Shown: piece after piece, positions 32,629 through 43,080 of the stretch | Numbering within the stretch: position 1 is the first letter of the stretch | Layout of the letters: each line of letters opens with the position of its first letter | Translations under genes and position numbers: made by a program | Notes under the pieces: generated by a model | Seen by the model: only the letters and a program-made list of their open reading frames with translations | Told to the model about the DNA's origin: nothing | Database searches by the model: none | Assembly (NCBI RefSeq): GCF_027580225.2 | Contig: NC_073339.2 | Span: forward strand, 38,616,501-38,680,500 | DNA: 64,000 bases | Origin: Misgurnus anguillicaudatus | Taxonomy: Eukaryota > Chordata > Actinopteri > Cypriniformes > Cobitidae | Direction: 5' to 3'

Positions 32629-33105
32629 AAGCTTGGTTAAAACCAGACCATTCTCAGTACTAACTGAGTTATGGTCTGTCAAAGCTTCATAGACAAATCA
32701 TTTCCAACGGACGTCTCTCAAAGGCCAATTGGATCGACCTAAAACCAATCACAGCGATGAAGGAGATGATATATGCAGAGCTATATCAGACTTTTGCCAG
32801 ATCCAGTTGATAAGACAGCGATAACATCTTTTTTTAGATATGAAGGCTTCAAGTGTTGTTCTTTGCTCGGGTTTTAACGAAAAGGAAACATTTAAATCGC
32901 TTATAACAGATGCGATAGCTGTTCCACAGCGGCATCCATCTTTGTAATGTACAAAATCTGCTTCACCATCGCTGCGCTGTCGTCATCGTGTAACCCCGCC
33001 CCAACGTTACTCGACATTAGGAATGGGCTTGAATGGCCTCTTTGCAAGACTACTTGCAGAGCAAATCTAAATTTGCCGGAAGTTGTCTAGGTTTTCCCAG
33101 GCTAA
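32629..33105 (+). mobile_element. hAT-like MITE (AGC.TGG.AAAACC ends)
   Basis: Left AAGCTTGGTTAAAACCAGAC and right GTCTAGGTTTTCCCAGGCTA then A form an imperfect TIR. Flanks TCTGATGT (32621-32628) and TTTGATGT (33106-33113) agree at 7 of 8 bases, as for an old hAT insertion. 477 bp, non-coding. Confidence 0.7.
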
Positions 33106-33113
33106 TTTGATGT

Positions 33114-33416
33114 CAAATCCTAGCAAGCAATTTGTGTTTAAAAGACATCTAATAGTTATTTTGGCTAGAAGTGTGTTGATTTGACAAAAATGCTGCATTT
33201 TTTTACTATGTGGGATCATAAAGTGTTCATCGAATGCACAATTCAAAATCTAGCTGAAAATAGTAGGTCATTAAGGCACTTTTCGACTACGCTTTATTGA
33301 ATACTACGATTTTGAACATACTTGCCTTGCATACAAATGTTCACCTACTATATAGTATGGAGGTAGCTGATGCAGCGTATGTTTCACTGCACTGGATTTT
33401 GCAATTAGCACAGGCC
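33114..33416. other. Interval with a probable repeat fragment
   Basis: ACTACGATTTTGAACATACT and TACTATATAGTATGG near 33302-33360 resemble a fish interspersed repeat with TATAGTATG ends; I could not define its limits. Confidence 0.35.
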
Positions 33417-33616
33417 TTAAAGGGATAGTTCACCCAGAAATAAAAATTATATCATCATTTTCTTATTCTTGTTAATTCATGTTGTCAGTATGAATTTCTT
33501 TTTCAAATAAACCAAAAAGAAGATATTTTGATAAATGATGGAGACTGTCCTCCAAAATATAATGACCTCATAGGTCGTTTGTGCAAGCACCTATTTAGGA
33601 CGTAAAGTGACGTATT

Positions 33617-34928
33617 CATGGGCGTAGATTTAGGGTGGGACGCTAGGGACATGTCCTTACCAACATTCAGGGAAGACTGAATTGTCCCTAGCAATAATTT
33701 TGACCAAAATTAATCTGTATTAATATATAACCACTGATGTCCGTCTTATTCTTGTGTTTTCTATTTTTTTACTTATTATATTTTTTCAGGAATCATTTAA
33801 ATGAGATTAAAAATCTTTTGCAATCCCGTTCTGTAAAAATAACGCTCTATGTGGTACATAAACGGTTAACAGCTTTCGTTCTCTGCAATGCCCGCCTCCG
33901 TAACTCACATCGCTAATATGATTGGCTTTGCATTTTTTAGTCCCGCCTCTCTAACTCACAATGCTAATATGATTGGATTACCATTTCTTGAGTCCCGCCT
34001 CTCTAACTCACATTGCTAATATGATTGGATTAGCATTTCTTGAGTCCCGCCTCTCTAACTCTTGTCTTATGACTCGCTACTTGTGATAGGATGGTTTCAC
34101 TTTGTACAACGCGCCAAAGCTTGCTCAACAAGACGAGCATAATTATTCGGGCTACAGGTAAGTAAGGAAGAAAGTATTATTATACCCACTGTAACTGTTT
34201 CATGCACAAAATACGGAACAAGTTGTGTCACATAATGATTCAAGGACAGTGTTCGTTTCACCAATTTACACGACAATCCCATGTTAACCTGAGGAGTTGC
34301 AAACGCGTGTCAACCTTTTATAAATGGGGTAGCAAGGTTATTTAGGGGGTCCCTAATCCATGAAAGAAAATAACCCCAACATGGTAAAAACACGAATTCA
34401 TGTCATGATTGCTGAATACTTTACATTACTGCACTGTGGTGATTACTTGCACAGATGTAGACATATAATGTAAGGTTGCATTTTAAACTTAAACTATTTT
34501 TTTCACACTGATTAACTGTCTGTTAATGAAAAGAAGATTTAATGTGAACTACAGAAACATTAATAAACGTTGTTCAGGAAACAGCATGATATACATACCT
34601 ACTTTAACACTGGGATTTTTTGGCAAAATTAAATTAAGAATTAAATATTAATTGCATATTCTTCAATGTTATAAAGTAAATATGGATTCATATATGTTAC
34701 AAAGTGATTTTCTTTTCTTTTTTGACAAAGACTTAAACAGCTACTGTTTATTAGGCTCTAGGACATAACGAATTGTTTATTATAGTACAATACATTTGGG
34801 ATGACACCGGGGGTGGCGAGTCAGATGTCACTGAGTAAAGAGCATACTGAGTTGTCTTTGTCTTGTTTTTGCAATGCGACCATTTTATTTATGTCCCCAC
34901 CAATGCCAGGAGCAAACCTACGCCCTTG
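33617..34928 (-). mobile_element. 1.3-kb hAT element, copy B
   Basis: Near-identical to copy A (26278) but inverted: begins CATGGGCGTAGATTT, ends AAACCTACGCCCTTG. It is flanked by the perfect 8-bp duplication GACGTATT (33609-33616 and 34929-34936). It carries the 52-bp GC-box/CCAAT array at about 33889-34061, and lacks the extra 9 bp of copy A. No transposase. Confidence 0.93.
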
Positions 34929-35558
34929 GACGTATTAAGGGATTTGTGTCCTCTAGCGGCAGTAGCTTATACAACCTGTTGTTACATTTTAAGGTTTTTT
35001 ACTTATACATCAGATTAGACACATTTAATTTTATGAATTTTTAAATGTAGAAATGGTTTCATAAACATTTATGTTTTTAAATATATTTTGGAGCATCTAA
35101 TCCCACCCTTACCCTAAACCAAACCAATTCTCAACCATATAAAACACAACACGCAAGTAAAAGTACAGTCACAGGTATTTATTACATAAAACAGTATAAA
35201 ACTATTACAAACCATTCGCCTTGCAAACCTTGCGAACTGAAGCCATACGATTACTTTATATGAAGACTCCGTCACAAGAGCCAATAGCGCTTCACATTCT
35301 TAGCTGACGTAATAATGCAATCGGTCACGAGACACACGAGAGCCAATGTCTCAAAATGACATATCATCGCTTCTTCTGAAGGCACTAGACTAGTGTAATG
35401 TGTAATAAAATACAATTAATCCTGGTGGTTTAAATTGAACATCTTATCCCAGTACATGTCATCATAGCAAAATTATACCCCAAAATATCATTTTATACCT
35501 TAATATATTAAGTTTCACCTGCAGTAGAGGCGCTAATTTAGTAAATGCGTGCATCTAT

Positions 35559-36647
35559 AGACCTTTTGCGAGTCGACGTCACAGTTTCGTCACACGTGCA
35601 TGTGGCGGCAGAAAAACAGTGGAAATGAATGAGACACAAGTGAAACGTACAATATAACTTACTAGAAAATGTTTTGCTGTGCTGTTGAGTGTCAGAATAG
35701 GAATGCCAAAATAGATGACCTTTATTTTTATAGTTTACCGTCGTCGAAGACACCATTTGAAGATAAACGTAGGTGTTTATGGTTGCAATAAAAGCCCTCA
35801 ACCGGACAGACTGGAGTGATGAAATCATCTGAAAATCTTTTATTCATTTGAATAGAAAATAATTAGAGAAGATATCCGGTGTTCTGTCCAAGTCTGATCC
35901 CTCTATGTGTTTCTTATAGCATTTTCATCATGTTATGTTTATAATTTATTTAGAAAGATTAAAGATTTGAATTAGTTCATATTATCAATAATATTACCAT
36001 TTATTAAAGTTTTCGTATTTTTTTCGTTTTCTGTTGCTTCTTTTTACCTTGTATCTTGGCCTATGTCTTCTTCCTGTTTGTTCTAAATTATGATGTTTAC
36101 TAATAAATATATAAACATAGCACACACACACACACACACACGATGTAAAGTGTTAATAATATATAAACAGGCCTATATAAATTAATTTGTATGTAAACAT
36201 AATAGTTTTAGATCAAACATGTAGGCTAAAAATATAAGGAAGAAGTTGAAAGCGGGAAATGATTAAATATTTAATAAATGATATTATACAGAATACATGA
36301 TAGTATTGCTCTTATAAGTACTTCAGTGATTCATACTGTAAAAATAATTGATTTACCAATAAAGAACAATACATATACATTACATACATGCACACAATTA
36401 GTAGCCAAGCCATTTAAACTTTTAATTTATTTAAAAAATAAACGTAACTTGGTGAAAACGTTATAAGAAACATAACACTTAAGAGAAATATAGGGGAAAC
36501 AGACTTCTACAGAACACCGGATCTTTAAAAATCACAGTTTAATACTAAAACACTTCACACAGCTATTGAGAAGCATTCACTTTCTGCCACCAGTTGGGCT
36601 CCGCCCACAAAAAACGTCATCTCTGTTTGCAAACACACAAAAGGTCT
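35559..36647 (+). mobile_element. AT-flanked DNA transposon relic carrying a THAP remnant
   Basis: Left AGACCTTTTGCGAGTCGACG then TCAC and right GTTTGCAAACACACAAAAGG then TCT form an imperfect TIR. Both ends lie next to AT (35557-35558 and 36648-36649). Subterminal GTGGCGGCAGAAAAACAGTG then GAAATGAATG is loosely mirrored as CATTCACTTTCTGCCACC. An AT duplication and a THAP protein suggest the ISL2EU type, but a P-like or other THAP-bearing superfamily is possible. The middle is AT-rich with a short (CA)n run at 36118-36141. Confidence 0.6.
35669..35832 (+). pseudogene. THAP-domain fragment, frameshifted
   Basis: THAP domains are C2CH zinc fingers that bind DNA, found in P-like, Kolobok and ISL2EU transposon proteins and in host factors. 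From ATG at 35669 the frame reads MFCCAVECQNRNAK, with Cys residues at positions 4 and 8 as the first zinc pair. It goes on to FYSLPSSKTPFEDKRRCLWL with the conserved Pro and Trp region, and then reaches a TAA. Shifting one base continues the domain as IKALNRTDWSDEII before TGA, where the family has its third zinc ligand Cys. So there is one frameshift and one lost ligand codon, and the final His is not reached. The fragment covers about 55 of the usual 80-90 residues. It lies near the left end of the AT-flanked element, as expected for a transposon N-terminal DNA-binding region. A decayed host THAP gene is unlikely given the TIRs. Confidence 0.75.
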
Positions 36648-36929
36648 ATTGGTCGTATTTGGTGAAATGGACAAACGACCAAAGCAACCGTATGGGTTGG
36701 AGAACAGGTTGAAATAATGGTAAGCACACAGCTGATTGTAACCATTGACTTTCAAAGTAGGAAAAACAAATAAGATGGAGTTCAATGCCATCAACTGTGT
36801 GCTTACCATCATTAATTAAAATATCTTCTTTTGTGTTTATCAGAATAAAGAAATTCATACATGTTTAAAACCCCATAAGGATGAGAAATGATGACAGAAT
36901 TTTCATTTTTGGGTGAACTATCCCTTTAA

Positions 36930-37500
36930 AATGGCAGACTCCCTTGATCAGTGCCTTGACTATTAAGCAAAGGAGCTGATTAAGATGCACCCTAAGTACA
37001 GTTTATGGATCTCATTGCTAATGATCTGATGATTAAAGTGTATTACGTAGGGAAACCTATAAGATGTGCAGAGCTGTGGGACTGGAGTCGAGAACCACTG
37101 CTGTAAACCCAAAAGTGACAGTTAAGGATGACTGTGATGATAATACGGTGTCTTACTCCTGCCTAGTGAAAAGTCACAAAGGAAAAATTGACAAAAAAAC
37201 TGAAACAGGAAGATCTGGTTGATTGTAATTGGTCTATGGAGAGGATCTTCCTGTCAAATTAGAACAGAAGATTTGTTGACTCTAGGGAGCGACATCAAAC
37301 TACATAAGACATTTAAAACTGGACAGTTCAGAGCTAAACTGAATAAAAATTTTAAAGTGAATAAAATTAGACTAATCTGGTGTGGTTTTGATGGATCATT
37401 AATAAAAGAACATGGCATACTTTAAGCAGTAAGGTACATGGCACAATTTGCAACATTTATATATTTGGCAGACACTTTTATTTAAACTGACTTGCACTGT
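36930..37500. other. Unique interval ending in a SINE tail fragment
   Basis: The last part (37463-37498, TTTGGCAGACACTTTTATTT then AAACTGACTTGCACTG) is the minus-strand tail of the tRNA-derived SINE. The rest has no recognised repeat and only short frames. Confidence 0.5.
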
Positions 37501-37861
37501 AATGGCGCTTTTCCATTGCATAGTACCCCACGGTTTGGTTTGGGTCAGGTCAGCTTACTTTTGGGGGCTTTTCCACTGGGTGCAGTACGTAGTACTCAAT
37601 ACTTTTTTTAATACCACCTCAGTCGGGGTTCCAAGCGACCTGATCTGATACCAAAACGTGACGCGAAAACACTGTAGATCACTTATTGGTATGAGAGAAT
37701 CATCACTACCTTCGCTATAATGTAAATGATTAGCTTTACGTTCATGCTAGCTTGCGCTGTCTCAAGTAAATCTGTTGTCATCTGTGCTTTGCTATAAGTT
37801 CCCAGACTCCCTTTTAGCAATGAAAAACATCCACAGGTTGAGAATCAGGAACACAATAACA

Positions 37862-38849
37862 TGTGACCAGACGTCCCCGTTTTCCGGGGACAGTCCCGTT
37901 TTTTGGTGTTCTGTCCCCGACTGGAGCTGTCCCCGGAAATGTCCCCGTTTTACAGCACTTCCAAATCAACCAGCAAATACACTGAAAAACCCGATCAACA
38001 TGTAGTGTTTGTAGCACCAGACCGGAGCAATCATGTAATGCTTATTTTCACCAGTAAAGGGAACCGCAAGCTACACTGATTTTTTTGTTGCACGCCACTG
38101 ATTTAGCAAAGAAGAATTTACTACGAGACACACGAGAAAGCATCATCAAGTTATCATCAATCAAGATATGAAAACAGTCAAAGTTATCAGGGGTTAAGGT
38201 ACTAACTACTCATGTTTAATTTAATATGTTTACATTTTGTATTATTTCTTCTGTTTTTTAACATTTACAATGCTATGTAATCAGCTGAAGTGAAGCAATT
38301 TCATGTCATGTCATATATGTGCACTGAATAAAAAAGGGAAAAAATAGATTTAGGCTACAGAAATTGTTCAATTAATTAAATTAGAAACACTAAAAAAATT
38401 ACTTTCTTACTAAGATTTTTTCTCTTGTTTTTAGTACAAATATTCAAAAATTCTTAAAACAGGATTCATTTCCTTGATAAGCAAAATGCCATAAGAAAAT
38501 AAGTAGTTTTTAGACCAAAATATTTAATTCGCAAAAATAAGCGAAAAAAATCGTACCCCACTGGCAAATTTTTTGCTTGTTTTAAGCACAAATTCACTTC
38601 AGTTTAATATTTTTTGTCTTAAAACTAGATTTTTTTTCTTAGAGGATTTTGCTTATGAAGAAAATGCATCTTGATTTCAATTTTTTTTGGATATTTGTAC
38701 TGAAAACAAGTAAGAAAGTCATTTTTGCAAAAAAATGTTTTGTCCCCATTTTTTTATTTATAGATAACAACAAATGAGATTTTAATGATATTTTGACCAT
38801 TGAACTAGTAAATGTCCCCGTTTTTCATTTTAAAAATCTGGTCACCTTA
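37862..38849 (+). mobile_element. hAT-like element (GTGACCAGACGTCCCCG), nested
   Basis: Left TGTGACCAGACGTCCCCGTT and right AAATCTGGTCACCTTA are inverted GTGACCAGA termini with repeated GTCCCCG nearby at both ends. Flanks CAATAACA and CCATAACA agree at 7 of 8, consistent with an old 8-bp duplication. It holds a further MITE. Confidence 0.65.
38387..38728 (+). mobile_element. AT-rich MITE (ACACTAAAAAAATTACTTTC), third nesting level
   Basis: Left ACACTAAAAAAATTACTTTC then TTACTAAGA and right AAAACAAGTAAGAAAGTCAT then TTTTG are inverted; inner TAGTACAAATATTC and GATATTTGTACTG continue the arms. A family seen widely in cyprinids. It sits inside the hAT-like element at 37862. Confidence 0.75.
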
Positions 38850-39265
38850 CCATAACAGTTTATTTCCAGACTTGCAGTTTGTGGCGGCACATTCGCGACG
38901 CGCACGTCCGCATATATGCTTAAATGCAACTTAAATGAGGCTCAGCGGAGCACGTCGACTGACGCCACAGGTGTTTGTACAGAAACTGTGACGTGAGACA
39001 GAGGTAGTGATAAACGCGATGTGCAATCATCTATTTGTGGTGGTCAATTTTAATTTTTGAGCAGACTGAGAAATAAATGAATGTATGGGAATTGTATGAT
39101 GTCACAGCAGTAGTCAGTGCAAATATAACGACACGCCTGTAATCCCTCCCAATCCGAAGTATTACTAAACTCAATGGAAAAGTTAACCAAGCCAAAGTGA
39201 GGTAAGCTGACCCGACATGATGCAAACAAAACCGTGGGGTACTATGCAATGGAAAATCGTCATAA

Positions 39266-40192
39266 GTATTGAAGGTATACATTAACACAGGTATACATAC
39301 CGGTTTGTGTAATCCTGTGGTCAAACCAATGACCTTATGCATGCTAATGAAATGTGCTACCAACCAAGCTCTGCACCATGTTTTGCACATAGACGTTAAA
39401 AAATATGGACGTAGTGTGGCCCTGCTATAGAGCATTTGACCAATTTGCATTGTATTGACATATTAGCATTCAGAACTTTTTATTTGCATAAATGCAGTTA
39501 TCATCTATTATAATTTTACAAATGTCACACAATAATTGAATCACATTTAAAGAGTTTAAGCGAGGCTTAGCGCAAGTCAATCATTTGGCTAATGAAGAAT
39601 TAAAAGATCTGATACAATATAAACCCACAAGCTGTCACAGCCAAACATCTGAAGCCTTTGTACATAAGCGAGAAGACAATAAAGCAGGCTCATTCATTAT
39701 GCCTCGACATTGTGTTTCATGTCAGTCTCCCATCAGTAAGGGATTATGGCTAAGCGTGCATTTGTTTGTGTACACCCGACTTCCTGACAGCCACCTGCAG
39801 TGCACATCACCATGTGGAGTTGTCATCGGGGCGAATCCCCTTTAGGTTTGTGTGTACATGATCATTTAAACACATGCTCAGGGAGATCATTGGATTCTGA
39901 GGACCTCCTACATATGTCTCAGCGTGAACATGTCACGACTCGTGTTGTCGTGATGGCACATAATTGCCCTTGGTAAACAAATACCAAATGTTTCGCCAAA
40001 TAAAAAGTGTCACAAATGAGACAAATTTGTATGAGAAGTCATAATTGAAGTGGCGGATGAATCTCGTGTTATTGTTACTCATGACTCACAGCGACGGCAC
40101 AGAAATACGACTACAATTTAACACATGTAATCTTGCAATGGATTGTTTCATTGTAATCTATTATTCATCATGGCAGCATCGTGAGTTAAGCG
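39266..40192. other. Mostly unique non-coding interval
   Basis: A 35-bp piece at 39386-39420 (TAAAAAATATGGACGTAGTG) belongs to the repeat at 24138. A 139-codon minus-strand frame (39031-39450) runs across the Harbinger end and is an artefact. Confidence 0.5.
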
Positions 40193-40372
40193 TTAAATCA
40201 AATATTTACGTTTGTCTCTGTGCATTTTGTATTCCGTAATTTAAAGGTACTCATTTGCATAAAAAGTTTACAATCATTGCAAACTTTGTGTTATGCATTA
40301 AATCAAATATTTACGTGTGTCTGGGTGCATTTTGTATCATTTTAAGGAACTCATTTGCATGAAAATGTTTGG
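40193..40372 (+). repeat. Tandem duplication, 105-bp period
   Basis: TTAAATCAAATATTTACG.. then GTGCATTTTGTAT and CTCATTTGCAT begin at 40193 and again at 40298, with scattered differences. A local two-unit duplication. Confidence 0.85.
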
Positions 40373-41335
40373 TAGTATTGATCCTCATGTCAACCTAAAC
40401 TTAAAGATTTTTGTACAGTGTCACATAAGTACAGCTTAATGACAACACCTGTTAAGTAGGGGTGTCATGCACCAATTTTTTTAAAGGGGTACAATGTGCA
40501 CAGCTCACAGAAAATTGTGCATAAACAGACATTCAAATAAATTTTATAGACACAGTCTTTTTCTTGGCACTCCCACTTACATTTCTAACAATCTGAGCCC
40601 CCCCTGCCTTTATGTGAAAACCACCAAAATAAATGTGTTGACTAACTTTTATGTAAAATACTTCAATCAGAATAGCGATTTGGCAGATGTTACATCTGAA
40701 ATGGCCATTATGTTTATTTACGTTTTGTTTTAAGACTTGTTTAATTGTGCCATAAACGCATTTGCACATCAGCTGTGGTATGTTATACAATTAATGTAAT
40801 TTTAAAGTATATAAACAATGAAAATGACACAAACAACAGTAATGTTCATATTAATGTTTAATGCTGCAAAAGCAATGTTGTAATCTATACTTTTCATTTA
40901 TTTTAACTTTAAAAATATGCTTACATAAAATTATAAAAGGAACATTTTTGCATAAAATTTTTCCTCATGTGAACATGTGATTCTGCGCCCTATATGAACT
41001 CTGGCGTTGTATCAAGATGAATCTAGAAACCTACAAATATAACTTTGAGACTGTCGCATTTTGAACCATACATTTTCTACACAGCATGCAGGGAGTACAG
41101 GGGTTTGGAAGTGTTGTGAGCGTGTCTGACGACGTTATAATTCTTCAGATAACAAAATACAGCAGCAAGGACCCCATGACCACGTCCAGATGCTGATGAA
41201 GACTGCGCTGTTGCGACTGCGCTGCACGGCCTGCCATCTGAATGAAGCAACATGTGACACAATCAAGATCCTATCAAAATAAAATTTTGTCATTATTTAC
41301 TGATAAACTTTCTCATCCCAAAGCTTGTATCTAGC
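40373..41335. other. Unique non-coding interval
   Basis: TAGGGGTGTCATGCACC at about 40457 resembles a hAT TAGGGGTG terminus but no right end was found. Otherwise no repeat or gene. Confidence 0.45.
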
Positions 41336-41860
41336 CTATAGATGGTTTCATCGGATGCACGTCTGGTCCTTTACTTCCGGTTTCAGTTTCTTTAAAGCAA
41401 CATTAAAGAGTTTTTGCTCTTTGCTCCCCCTACAGGTTAGAAGCGTAATTGTCCATTACCCACTGTCGTAAATACTGCAGCATAGCTGGCTCTGATTGGA
41501 TTGTAGGTCTGCCGTAAAGCAAGTTTTTGTAGTTTTCACTCGAACTACAGGACCGCTACCCAACGGTTGGAAACTTCTTTAGTGCGGATTTGGCCGTTAG
41601 AGGGCTGCAAAGTGAATGTGAAAGTGCTGTTTTATAAATAAACTACATTTAAAGTACTTTGTTGTTATTTATTCTTAGCGGAGTTTACCAGAAGTTACGT
41701 GTAGACCAAAATGTGCCACATACATTGTAAAAATACAGCATGAAGTTAAAACAATGTGGTTTTGCAAGTCAATTTAAATTTTTACGTTTTGACTTGTAAT
41801 ACGATTACATAACTTATAAAAACAAGTTGGAATTGTTTAACTTAATTTATTAACTTAAAG
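41336..41860. repeat. Several repeat fragments
   Basis: TAGATGGTTTCATCGGATGC at 41340 matches, inverted, GCATCCGATGAAACGG near 46540. TTTAAAGCAACATTAAAGAG at about 41392 looks like a TTAA-type left end. At 41711-41860 ACATTGTAAAAATACAGC and AAGTTGGAATTGTTTAACTT look like half of a CACTGTAAAA MITE. None is complete. Confidence 0.45.
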
Positions 41861-42410
41861 GCGGGTTCTATGATCTCTGAAGCCAATGTTGACATTTGAA
41901 ATCGCCTAAACAAACACGCCCCTACCCCAATACACTCTAAAAAAACAAACGGTGCTATATAGCACCAAAACTGTTGATTTGAATCGTAACCTAGAAGAAC
42001 CGTTTTAGTGCCATATAGCACCGGTGAAGCACCTGTGTAGAACCATATAGGTGCCATATAGCACCACTATAGCACCACATTTGGTTCTACATAGCACTAT
42101 ATGGTTCTACACTGGTGCTTCACTGGTGCTTTACCGGTGCTATATGGCACTAAAAACGGTTCTTCTATGATTACGAGCAAAGAACCACTTTTGGTGCTAT
42201 ATAGCACCGTTTGTTTTTAGAGTGTAGAATCTGGACCTTCTTTTGATAGACCCGCCCCACACATACACAACCCAGGCAACGATGTCGGTTAGTAGACACG
42301 CCCCTTACTGCTGATTGGCTACAAGTGTGTTTTGGTAGTCAGCCCGACTCCCTTTTCCAAAGTGCTTTTCAAAAATCACGTATCCCGCCCCTGTAAGGTA
42401 ACATAAAAAT
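41861..42410 (+). repeat. Interspersed repeat split by a hairpin MITE
   Basis: The left flank (GCGGGTTCTATGATCTCTGA then AGCC, ACACGCCCCTACC) and right flank (GAATCTGGACCTTC, ACACGCCCCTTACTGCTGAT) together form a repeat rich in ACGCCCC; the MITE at 41933-42224 lies between. Confidence 0.5.
41933..42224 (+). mobile_element. Hairpin MITE with GGTGCTATATAGCACC palindromes
   Basis: CACTCTAAAAAAACAAACGG and its inverse form the ends, with TA on both sides (41931-41932 and 42225-42226). The 16-bp perfect palindrome GGTGCTATATAGCACC lies next to each end, and close variants (GTGCCATATAGCACC, GGTGCTATATGGCAC) recur inside, about five in all, alternating with GGTTCTAC motifs. The whole 292 bp can fold into one hairpin. 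Non-coding. Confidence 0.88.
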
Positions 42411-42411
42411 T

Positions 42412-42457
42412 AGGGCTGGGCATAGATTAATCTAGATTAATCTCATACAAAATAAAA

Positions 42458-42546
<89 letters not shown>

Positions 42547-42826
42547 TAGATAGATAGATAGATATAGATAGTATATAAATATATAAATAAAATATATATA
42601 TATATATATATATATTTGAAATTTATTTAAAGGATAACCCCTTGAGATGCACAATCTTGTTTTCGAGGGGGTCCTTAAAACAGACAGAGATACAAACAAC
42701 AAAGTACAGTGTTTAACACATAAAACATACATTCATATATATAGAATTTATAAAAATATAAATACATTTATATACACATGTAAATGTTTCTTAAATACAT
42801 ATTTTTAAACTATTGTCTCTTAGGGT
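42412..42826 (+). repeat. hAT-like left end with (AT)n and (GATA)n tract
   Basis: TTAGGGCTGGGCATAGATTA then ATCTAGATTAATCTCATACA is a cousin of the 22819 family end. It is followed by (TA)n at 42462-42541, (GATA)n at 42542-42566 and more (TA)n to about 42615. AAAGGATAACCCCTTGAGAT at 42629 starts a piece of other origin. ATATATACACATGTAAATGT then TTCTTAAATACAT resumes the family core, but no right end was seen. Confidence 0.6.
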
Positions 42827-42879
42827 TAAGGTAAGAGTTGGGGTTTGGGTTAGGATGTCTAAAAAGCAACAGAAAGTCA

Positions 42880-43075
42880 TTTTAACTCCGAACGGACTAG
42901 ACAAAAACTTATAAGTCCAGTCAACAAAATAATATTTGTTAGCTGAATGATTATGCTTTTTTCATTCAGTGAACACAAAATAATGACTTGATGCCCTTCA
43001 ACAAAGAAATCTTTGTTCAAGTTACTTAATTTTCTTTGTTGAATGAACATTTTAAAGTTGGATTTTTTACAGTAT
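42880..43075 (+). repeat. CACTGTAAAA-type MITE, right half clear
   Basis: Ends with TTTTACAGTA and has CAACAAAGAAATCTTTGTTC and TTCTTTGTTGAATGAACATT in inverted arrangement. A left partner end is not clear. Confidence 0.45.
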
Positions 43076-43080
43076 ACCAC

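Larger units (their letters stand above)
33421..36925 (+). mobile_element. TTAA-c element (AGGGATAGTTCACCC), with two nested insertions
   Basis: Left AGGGATAGTTCACCC and right GGGTGAACTATCCCT, each next to TTAA (33417-33420 and 36926-36929). This end is one of the commonest in cyprinid genomes. The 3.5-kb span includes hAT copy B and a THAP-bearing element, which leaves about 1.1 kb of its own sequence. I cannot exclude that the two ends belong to two separate copies. Confidence 0.7.
37503..39262 (+). mobile_element. Harbinger-like MITE (CTTTTCCATTGCATAGTACC), interrupted
   Basis: Left TGGCGCTTTTCCATTGCATA then GTACCCCACGG and the inverse at the right make a TIR of at least 30 bp. It is flanked by TAA at 37500-37502 and 39263-39265. 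GGTCAGCTTAC and GTAAGCTGACCC extend the arms. About 990 bp of its 1760 bp is a nested hAT-like element. Confidence 0.85.

Noticed and set aside
39031..39450. 139-codon minus-strand gene
   Set aside because: Crosses the right TIR of the Harbinger-like element at 39262 into unrelated flank, so it is a composite artefact.
42427..42732. Minus-strand frame of YIYI repeats
   Set aside because: Translation of an (AT)n and (GATA)n tract.
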